Source: JAFGIT01 sp016929465 [NCBI: Candidatus Coatesbacteria bacterium]
GTDB lineage: Bacteria; B130-G9
DNA: 7,264 nucleotides
Reading direction: 5' to 3'
Assembly: GCA_016929465.1 (NCBI GenBank)
Contig: JAFGIT010000360.1
Location: 1-7,264 of the forward strand
This document shows positions 1 to 5,542 of the stretch, piece by piece. The notes below the pieces were generated by a model that saw only the letters and a program-made list of their open reading frames with translations, was not told where the DNA came from and did no database searches. Position numbers and translations under genes: made by a program. How positions within the stretch are numbered: position 1 is the first letter of the stretch; each line of letters opens with the position of its first letter.

Positions 1-1
1 C

Positions 2-550
2 GTCTGTGATGCGATTGCCGAGGAGTTCCCGACCGCTTCGGTCATCATTGTCAACACGGGAGGGATACGAGGTGGCTTTCAAGCGGCTGGCCCCATCACT
101 CGTTCGCGAGTGGATGAGATACTTCCATTCCATAATAAAATAGTCCTTATGTGGGTCACTGGCGCGGAGCTCAGAACCACATTGGAGCGTTCCGTCCGCT
201 CCCTTCCGGAGTCTAGCGGCGCGCTCCTTCAGCTTCGTGGAATAAAAGCGTACGTGGATGTCGAAGGTTCTCCGATAATGTCTGGATATGATGGCAAGGT
301 GCTCAAACCGGGCGAGAGAATTAAGAGCGTCACCGTCGCCGGGAAGCCATTGGACGAGAATGGGGAGTATCTGGTCGCCACGATCAACTATCTCGCCGGA
401 GGCGGCGATGGCTACGCTGAATTGGCCAAAGTCGAGAGGCAGATGGACACGGGCAAGAGTCTTAACGACATCCTCGCCAATTACATCGAGCAGCACTCAC
501 CGATATACCCTAAAAGGCGAGTAACATACGAATTCACAAGTCCGAATTAG
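2..550 (+). CDS. 5'-nucleotidase family protein, C-terminal domain (partial, 5' end outside window)
   Basis: The frame is open from base 2 to the TAG at 548-550, giving 182 visible residues. The GTG at 110 is internal, because conserved sequence precedes it. The visible part is the C-terminal substrate-specificity domain of the UshA/YfkN/CpdB-like nucleotidases. It shows NTGGIRGG (visible residues 18-25), which includes the family's phosphate-contacting Arg, then PFHNKIVLMWVTG followed by LERS, and INYLAGGGDGY near the end. In this family an N-terminal metallophosphatase domain carries the catalytic metals; it would lie upstream of the window. Members are usually exported and release nucleosides and phosphate from nucleotides. 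The Tyr in INYLAGGGDGY appears to occupy the position of a purine-stacking aromatic in UshA; this is inference from memory. The purine permease follows after 15 nt, which suggests a shared transcript and a salvage role. The exact substrate (5'-nucleotide, 2',3'-cyclic nucleotide or UDP-sugar) cannot be decided from this domain. Confidence 0.9.
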   Translation, partial: VCDAIAEEFPTASVIIVNTGGIRGGFQAAGPITRSRVDEILPFHNKIVLMWVTGAELRTTLERSVRSLPESSGALLQLRGIKAYVDVEGSPIMSGYDGKVLKPGERIKSVTVAGKPLDENGEYLVATINYLAGGGDGYAELAKVERQMDTGKSLNDILANYIEQHSPIYPKRRVTYEFTSPN

Positions 551-565
551 AATCCGGAGGCGACC

Positions 566-1861
566 ATGCTGGAGAAGTATTTCGATCTCAAGGGGAATTG
601 CACGACTCTCAAAACGGAGATCACAGCCGGAGTCGTTACCTTCATGACGATGGCGTACATTGTATTCGTGAATCCTACGATTCTCTCGGATTCGCACGGT
701 GCGGGAATGAGCTTCTCCGGCGTGCTCGCCGCAACCTGTCTTGCATCGTTCATTGCCAGCCTGATAATGGGGCTTGTGGCGAGATATCCCATAGCGTTGG
801 CGCCGGGAATGGGGCTCAACGCATATTTCAGCTACGTTATTTGCGGCGCTATGGGCGTTCCCTGGCAGATAGCACTCGGCATAGTGTTCATTTCCGGACT
901 CGTCTTCACCGTTCTGACGCTCATCAAGGCAAGAGAACTCATCGTCAATGCAATCCCGGATGGATTGAAACTCGCAACAGCTGCCGGCATTGGGCTATTC
1001 ATTGCCTTTATAGGGCTGCAACACGCCGGCATAGTGGCGCCGGACCCGAACACCTTTGTCACATTCGGCGACCTGTCGAAGACCCCGGCACTCGTGGCCT
1101 TGTTTGGCCTCATCCTCACATCCATCCTGGTGGCCCGAAAGGTAAAAGGTGCAATCCTATACGGCCTGCTCGCCGCCGGCATCGTGGCAGTTCTTTCAGG
1201 AGTTACCCAATTCAAAGGTATCGTCAGCCTGCCCGATCTCAGCTCGGCCACGCTCAAACTCGATATCCTGGGAGCCCTGAGCTTCGACTATATCGTCCCG
1301 ATAGTCGTCCTCTTGTTCTTCGATATGTTCGACACCATCGGCACTCTTATAGGTGTGAGTGAGCAATGTGGCCTCGTTAAGGCCGGTAGATTGCCCAGAA
1401 TCAACCAGGCGCTATTGTCCGACTCAGTCGGCACGATGGCAGGCGCGGTCTGCGGGACATCTACCGTTACGAGCTACATCGAAAGTGCGGCCGGCGTAAT
1501 GGAGGGTGGCAGGACAGGGCTCACAGCAGTGTTGACCGGATTTCTATTCCTTGTTGCCATGTTCTTCACACCCCTCGCCCAGGCGTTTGCGGCCGGATGC
1601 GTGACGGCGCCAGCGCTCGTCATCGTCGGATGCCTGATGATGCGCAGTATCACAAAGGTCAAATGGGATGACTTCAGCGAGGCGATTCCTGCATTCCTGA
1701 CAATAATCCTGATGCCGTTGACCTTCAGCATCGCTCATGGTCTCGCCCTCGGCTTTATCAGCTTCCCCATTCTGAAGCTCGCGGCCGGCAAGTCAAAAGA
1801 GGTCCATTGGCTGGTCTATATCCTCGCAGCGATATTCCTGCTCCGATACATTCTCATCTAA
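566..1861 (+). CDS. NCS2 family purine permease (AzgA/PbuG-like guanine/hypoxanthine/adenine transporter)
   Basis: This 431-residue polytopic membrane protein has the usual length for bacterial AzgA/PbuG/PurP-type purine base transporters. Such proteins have 14 membrane segments in the UraA fold and import purine bases with a cation. Recognisable blocks are TFMTMAYIVFVNPTILSD (25-42), GMGLNAYFSY (81-90), FFDMFDTIGTLIGVSEQCGL (261-280 region) and GTSTVTSYIESAAGVMEGG (307-325); the last two form the substrate and ion site in the family. The ATG at 566 has a GGAGG at 556-560 with 5 nt spacing. The gene starts 15 nt after the nucleotidase stop and ends 14 nt before the methyltransferase, so all three are probably co-transcribed. 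Hypoxanthine/guanine versus adenine preference cannot be read from sequence alone. The NCS2 assignment is firm, and xanthine/uracil-type members look less similar. Confidence 0.95.
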   Translation: MLEKYFDLKGNCTTLKTEITAGVVTFMTMAYIVFVNPTILSDSHGAGMSFSGVLAATCLASFIASLIMGLVARYPIALAPGMGLNAYFSYVICGAMGVPWQIALGIVFISGLVFTVLTLIKARELIVNAIPDGLKLATAAGIGLFIAFIGLQHAGIVAPDPNTFVTFGDLSKTPALVALFGLILTSILVARKVKGAILYGLLAAGIVAVLSGVTQFKGIVSLPDLSSATLKLDILGALSFDYIVPIVVLLFFDMFDTIGTLIGVSEQCGLVKAGRLPRINQALLSDSVGTMAGAVCGTSTVTSYIESAAGVMEGGRTGLTAVLTGFLFLVAMFFTPLAQAFAAGCVTAPALVIVGCLMMRSITKVKWDDFSEAIPAFLTIILMPLTFSIAHGLALGFISFPILKLAAGKSKEVHWLVYILAAIFLLRYILI

Positions 1862-1875
1862 GGCAGGATACTTCT

Positions 1876-3123
1876 ATGTCCCGGGAGCGTTCAAAGGAAC
1901 AGGAGGAATTCTTAAGAGAGATCAACAGTGGCCTGCCGGATGGGATCAACTGGAAGCAGGGTGCAATAGACTACCTGACACAGCTGATAGAATCACAAGG
2001 TCCCCATGCCGAACGGTATCATCTCATAAAGCCATTCGTTGGAGGCCCTGACTTCGCGCCCTTCATCGATGATATGCGCCAATTTCTGAATCTTATCGAG
2101 AAGCTCGATCTACCGATGAGAAGCTCCATCGTGGATGTCGCATGTGGCCCCGGATGGATGAGCTATTACCTGGGCAAACTCGGACACAAGGTGCTGGGCA
2201 TCGACATCTCGGCTGAAATGGTCGAGATCGCGGCGAGAAGGCTGTCGTCAGACCCATACCCTCCTTATCCTGATTCACCCTTTCAAGTAGAATTCGCCGT
2301 GCATGATATCGAGAGCTCGCCTATCGGAGCAGCGGGGCCTTTTGATGTCGCTATTCTCGCCTCTTGCCTGCACCACTTCCATGATCCGGTTGCGGCACTC
2401 GAGAATCTCACAATTGACCTCAATCCGGAAGGGCTGATCGCTGTCGTCGAGGGTAGTAAGCCCGAGGAAGACACCGTCTATCACCGAGAGAATCTCGAGA
2501 TAATGGAAGGATTTCATACTCTCGAAAGACCATACTCGAGAGGACAGATAGCCAGACTGCTTCGACTCACAGGCTTCGATCACTTCGAGTTCTACTACCC
2601 AATAAACGGGCTCTTCCCGCAAAGCCGTCAGGCTGCAAATGATATAAGAGACCGCATTGTCAACGGGATGGAATGGAACATAGTGTTCGCATCTCGATCG
2701 AAAGAAGGGATGAAGCGGATCAGTGAGACGTTTGACAGAGGTTCACCGGAGAAGCCAAGTATGGAATTCCTTAGTGGCTTCTATGATATAGAGACCGACC
2801 CCGGCGGCGAGTTCAGATGGTCAAGCCCCAAAAGCACCATTTCCATCAACCGCGTTGAGCAATTGGAGCTTATCCTTGGCAGTCATCTACCTCGAGAGAC
2901 TGGCCGGCAGCAGAATATTTATGTGTTCATCGACGGCAAAACCAGGGAAAGAGTCGCTCTGACAGCGAGTCAGCCGAGGAAATCAATTCGGCTACCCGAC
3001 ATTTTTGCGGCCTCGAGAATTGACCTCTATTCAGACTGCGCATTCTCGCCCAAGTGCTCCGGGGGCGAGGATGAGAGAATTCTCTCTTTCATGGTTAGGG
3101 TTGGAGCGCTGGGGAATTCGTGA
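1876..3123 (+). CDS. Class I SAM-dependent methyltransferase with C-terminal beta-rich module
   Basis: This is a 415-residue protein starting at ATG 1876, just after the permease stop, with AGGA at 1865-1868 as SD (7 nt spacing). An earlier in-frame start near 1807 would lie inside the permease gene and is not favoured. The N-terminal segment contains YHLIKPFVGGPDF (48-60). A Rossmann methyltransferase domain follows: motif I VDVACGPGW (86-94), acidic residue at the end of beta-2 in GIDIS (108-112), HDIES (143-147), and motif IV FDVAILASCLHHFHDP (156-171). Residues about 297-410 form a separate beta-strand-rich module (GFYDIETDPGGEFRWSSP at its start). From memory, this layout matches methyltransferases found beside glycosyltransferases in surface-polysaccharide loci, but no glycosyltransferase is visible here. 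The substrate is unknown. Its position at the end of a purine-salvage unit may be incidental. There is no signal peptide or membrane segment, so it is probably cytoplasmic. Confidence 0.85.
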   Translation: MSRERSKEQEEFLREINSGLPDGINWKQGAIDYLTQLIESQGPHAERYHLIKPFVGGPDFAPFIDDMRQFLNLIEKLDLPMRSSIVDVACGPGWMSYYLGKLGHKVLGIDISAEMVEIAARRLSSDPYPPYPDSPFQVEFAVHDIESSPIGAAGPFDVAILASCLHHFHDPVAALENLTIDLNPEGLIAVVEGSKPEEDTVYHRENLEIMEGFHTLERPYSRGQIARLLRLTGFDHFEFYYPINGLFPQSRQAANDIRDRIVNGMEWNIVFASRSKEGMKRISETFDRGSPEKPSMEFLSGFYDIETDPGGEFRWSSPKSTISINRVEQLELILGSHLPRETGRQQNIYVFIDGKTRERVALTASQPRKSIRLPDIFAASRIDLYSDCAFSPKCSGGEDERILSFMVRVGALGNS

Positions 3124-3156
3124 TCCTGCTCACCTGCTCAGTTGCCCAGCCCTGAA

Positions 3157-3453
3157 TCAGAGCTTTCCCTTGACCGCCGCGACCTTGCCCTCCATAGTCA
3201 GATTCTTGTCTCGACGCTCATCGATCTTGATGGTTGTAGAGACCCTGACCACGTCATCCGAGAAGAGAGAGCTGTGCATCTTCGCGGCCACCGAAAGGAC
3301 CTGATCGAGCTCGCCCTCGACGATCGTCGCCATTGGCGTCAGCTGGTGCTTCAATCCGCTCTCTTGGAGCACCTTCATACTGGCCGCGACGTATTTGCTG
3401 AGGCTCGGTGATTTTGTGCCCAGTGGCACAACAGTGATAGAACAAACGACCAT
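3157..3453 (-). CDS. MTH1187 family thiamine-binding protein
   Basis: This 98-residue protein belongs to the MTH1187/YkoF-like family (DUF77, thiamine-binding, ferredoxin-like fold, oligomeric). Diagnostic blocks are VPLGTKSPSLSKYVA (9-23), GLKHQLTPMATIVEG (33-47), MHSSLF (59-64) and RVSTTIKIDERRDK (70-83). Family members bind thiamine or related pyrimidines in the cytoplasm. Their physiological role (storage, sensing or delivery) is poorly defined. The start at 3453 is set by an excellent SD, AAGGAGGAG, 5 nt upstream, and by the family's usual N-terminus (M, then V-x-x-x-I-x-V-V-P). The reading frame continues upstream to an ATG at 3498, but those 15 residues precede the SD and do not look like family sequence. 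It lies 101 nt downstream of thiD in the same direction, which supports a thiamine role. Confidence 0.92.
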   Translation of the reverse strand: MVVCSITVVPLGTKSPSLSKYVAASMKVLQESGLKHQLTPMATIVEGELDQVLSVAAKMHSSLFSDDVVRVSTTIKIDERRDKNLTMEGKVAAVKGKL

Positions 3454-3458
3454 ATCTA

Positions 3459-3467
3459 CTCCTCCTT
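3459..3467 (-). promoter_or_regulatory. Strong ribosome-binding site of the thiamine-binding protein gene
   Basis: On the minus strand the sequence reads AAGGAGGAG, then 5 nt (TAGAT), then ATG at 3453. This near-perfect anti-16S match decides the start and argues against the upstream ATG at 3498. Confidence 0.85.
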
Positions 3468-3498
3468 CGAAAGACTCGATGCTCTTCTCATGGCACAT

Positions 3499-3521
3499 AT
3501 TTGTCAGAGCATATCACAAAT
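3499..3521. repeat. Imperfect 23-bp dyad between thiD and the thiamine-binding protein gene
   Basis: The plus strand reads ATTTGT, 11 spacer bases, then ACAAAT: perfect 6-bp arms with a few further symmetric positions inside. It lies 46 nt upstream of the start of the thiamine-binding gene and 34 nt past the thiD stop. It is AT-rich compared with its surroundings. It could be an operator for a dimeric regulator or a weak RNA hairpin; no T-run follows, so it is not an intrinsic terminator. An arm of this length can occur by chance. Confidence 0.3.
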
Positions 3522-3554
3522 CTTGACCGAATTATCCGCCTCGTGACGGCAAGA

Positions 3555-4358
3555 TCAGATACATTGCTCTATAAACGGCCTCAATGCGCAGTGGTCGATC
3601 AGGCGGGACTTGAAGCCATCGATCTCCATCGAGCTCAGTATCGCCCGCTCAGTAAGGTATTTGGCCTTTTCGGCTGCCACATCGATGCGCTTGCCTAACA
3701 CCAATAACGACAGTAGCGCCGACGAGTAAAAGCAGCCGGTTCCGTGCACCGTCGGAAGTGAAAGCTGCGAGGCCAACTCGGTCTGAGCCGGTATGAAGGA
3801 CTCATGCTTGCTCGACAGCAAGAAGTCCTCCCCCCCAAAGCGGCCGCTGCACTTGATAACGACTGCCTTCGGCCCCATCTGGAGCAGTCTCTCGGCACTG
3901 GTCTTGATGTCGTCTCTCGTCTTTATTTGCATCTCGGTGATATGCTCCGCCTCATCGAGATTTGGCGTGATGATATCTGCGAGCGGAAAGAGCTTCTTCA
4001 CCATTGCTTGCCTGCCCTGTGCACTCAGTATCTGACGCCCGCCGGATGAGAACTGAACAGGGTCGATAACGAAGAGACCATCATAATGAAGCTTGATAGA
4101 GCTGTTGAGCACATCGATGGTTACCTCATCGCATATCAGTCCGGATTTGACTCCGGCGATATCGCCGAATTTCAGGATTGTCTCCAGGGACCTCCTCATC
4201 CGCCTCGCATTCGCCCGAGAGAGCTCCAGGACCGCGTCCGGAGTCTGAACAGTCTCCGCCGTCATGACGCCAAAGCCATAAAGCTGGAAGAGTGAGAAAG
4301 TCTTGATGTCCGCGAGTAGCCCTGCGCCCCCAGTATCGTCGAAGCCCGCGATCGACAC
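3555..4358 (-). CDS. thiD: Hydroxymethylpyrimidine/phosphomethylpyrimidine kinase
   Basis: This ribokinase-fold enzyme phosphorylates HMP and HMP-phosphate to HMP-diphosphate for thiamine synthesis. With the GTG at 4358 it has 267 residues, the usual ThiD length. Visible features are SIAGFDDTGGAG (2-13) with the family's N-terminal Gly-rich loop, Q38 at the HMP-contact position, VKSGL (70-74), IDPVQFSSGG (98-107), ITPNLDEAE (130-138) and the anion-hole/catalytic HGTGC (205-209, Cys209). Start choice: AAGGAGG at 4365-4371 lies 6 nt before GTG 4358 (3 nt before GTG 4361). The longer alternatives, ATG 4442 and ATG 4598, overlap the mscS gene and add sequence unlike ThiD. Several usually conserved motifs differ: DPVMVAKSG is DPVQFSSGG here, and the KGGH motif is KCSGRF. 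The family is clear, but exact specificity is less so. It follows the channel gene by 58 nt. Confidence 0.88.
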   Translation of the reverse strand: MSIAGFDDTGGAGLLADIKTFSLFQLYGFGVMTAETVQTPDAVLELSRANARRMRRSLETILKFGDIAGVKSGLICDEVTIDVLNSSIKLHYDGLFVIDPVQFSSGGRQILSAQGRQAMVKKLFPLADIITPNLDEAEHITEMQIKTRDDIKTSAERLLQMGPKAVVIKCSGRFGGEDFLLSSKHESFIPAQTELASQLSLPTVHGTGCFYSSALLSLLVLGKRIDVAAEKAKYLTERAILSSMEIDGFKSRLIDHCALRPFIEQCI

Positions 4359-4364
4359 CACACA

Positions 4365-4371
4365 CCTCCTT
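4365..4371 (-). promoter_or_regulatory. Ribosome-binding site that decides the thiD start
   Basis: The minus strand reads AAGGAGG followed by TGTGTG and then GTG at 4358. The full-strength SD at ideal spacing points to a GTG start that places the Gly-rich AGFDDTGGAG loop at the extreme N-terminus, as in other ThiD proteins. Confidence 0.75.
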
Positions 4372-4416
4372 GGCTCTTCGGTGGGTCGCTCTCCTTTCCG
4401 CCATTTCAGTTCTGTG

Positions 4417-5364
4417 CTACCGGTCGTCTTGCCCTTCTTCATCTGGCTTGAACGATTCGCCTCCTTCCCTTGATCGCTCGCTAGCCTCGGCGCGTCTGAA
4501 ATAGCGTATCGTCGGGTAAGCCAGCTCAATATCATCATGCTCTTCGAATCTGAGGAGTATCGCCTCCCACAGGTGATGCTCGCTCGTTCTTCGTTCACGG
4601 GGATGCGTCAGATAGCGAATCGTGAGATTCACCCCGTTATCACGCACTTTAGTATAGACTATCGGAGTGAGATTCCGGAAAAATATCATATAGCGCTCGG
4701 CCGCCTTCCTCAGCTGCCTCCTCGCTTCTTCAGAAGCGTCAGAAAGGACGCTGATCGCGATCCCATAGATTATCGTCTTGGCCTTCTGCCAGTTGCTCTC
4801 GAACGTCAGAGTAACCGATAGCTCATTCCAGATGAAGTTGAAGTCCTTCGTGTAGTTCATGAGTGGATCGGATAGGACCTTCATATTCGGCACGTGGATG
4901 ATTCGTCCAGTGCTTTGATCGGCTTCGACCCAATTTCCCACCTCCAATAGCGTGAACTCGAAGAGCCTTATATTGATTACGTCTCCTGTCAGGCTGCCGA
5001 TCTCTATCCTGTCCCCCACCCCAAAGAGCCGGCGAGAGTGAATCAAGATCCAGCCGGCAATGCTCGCGATGAGCTCCCTTACTGCAAGCACCAGCGCTGC
5101 CGCAACCAGCCCTAATAGGGTAGTTATCGACTGGAATATGTCGGACCACAGCCAGCCGATGAGAGGCACGAAGATGAGCGTCATGAGATAAGTGATCCTG
5201 CGGCGCCATATATAGCTGCGGGTCGCATCGGTGATTCGACTGTGCAGAACTCTGAGAGCCAACAGACGTAAATAAATGAGGATTATCAGAAGGGCGATCG
5301 TGGCAAGTGCTCGTCCTTGAAAGGACGCATGCTCCAACCACCACTGGTGAATCTCTGAGAACAT
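4417..5364 (-). CDS. MscS-family mechanosensitive ion channel
   Basis: This 315-residue membrane protein has three predicted transmembrane segments: about 18-38, 56-73 and 80-108. The third is the Gly/Ala-rich pore helix typical of MscS (GLVAAALVLAVRELIASIAG, 85-104). The conserved beta-domain follows (GVGDRIEIGSLTGDVINI, 115-132; GRIIHVPNMKVLSDPLMNYT, 153-172) and then the alpha/beta C-terminal cage ending in YPTIRYFRR. The last 25 residues are charged and probably disordered. Family members open under membrane tension to release solutes. The ATG at 5364 has AGGT about 4 nt upstream, a modest SD. The gene sits between thiC (178 nt upstream) and thiD (58 nt downstream) in the same direction, which is unusual for a general osmotic valve. 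Nothing in the protein itself indicates a thiamine-specific role. Confidence 0.92.
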   Translation of the reverse strand: MFSEIHQWWLEHASFQGRALATIALLIILIYLRLLALRVLHSRITDATRSYIWRRRITYLMTLIFVPLIGWLWSDIFQSITTLLGLVAAALVLAVRELIASIAGWILIHSRRLFGVGDRIEIGSLTGDVINIRLFEFTLLEVGNWVEADQSTGRIIHVPNMKVLSDPLMNYTKDFNFIWNELSVTLTFESNWQKAKTIIYGIAISVLSDASEEARRQLRKAAERYMIFFRNLTPIVYTKVRDNGVNLTIRYLTHPRERRTSEHHLWEAILLRFEEHDDIELAYPTIRYFRRAEASERSREGGESFKPDEEGQDDR

Positions 5365-5542
5365 CTTACCTGGAGAAGCCTTCCTTCAGACCGCTATTCC
5401 CATCGGGGAGTACGTAGCTGAATTGACTGACATGACCCAATCAAATACCCGTTCAGAAGAATAAAGTCATTAAAGCCTCTTTCGGACAACGCGGCCTGCC
5501 TGTTCGTGCCTGGGCCAAATTGCCAGATTTCATAGATCGATG

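Noticed and set aside
598-1362. Long plus-strand open frame (254 residues) inside the permease gene
   Set aside because: It is out of frame with a clear NCS2 protein. Its translation is rich in Arg, His and Ser with no hydrophobic segments or motifs, as expected of a shadow frame.
2399-3031. Repeated CTCGAGAAT-like words within the methyltransferase gene
   Set aside because: They fall in different reading contexts with irregular spacing and are explained by frequent use of CTC, CGA, GAG and AGA codons across the window.
3108-3150. GCTGGG / CCCAGC inverted repeat across the convergent junction as a terminator
   Set aside because: The stem is only 6 bp with a loop of about 31 nt and no T-run on either side.
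4823-5344. Minus-strand open frame of 173 residues overlapping the channel gene
   Set aside because: It is a shifted frame of the MscS gene with low-complexity, His/Ser/Arg-rich translation; the MscS frame carries all conserved motifs.
5365-5542. Sigma-70 promoter for mscS in the 178-nt gap after thiC
   Set aside because: The best pair on the minus strand, TTGTCC and TTTATT with 18-nt spacing, matches only 4 of 6 at each box, too weak to call. I see no hairpin terminator or other feature in this gap.
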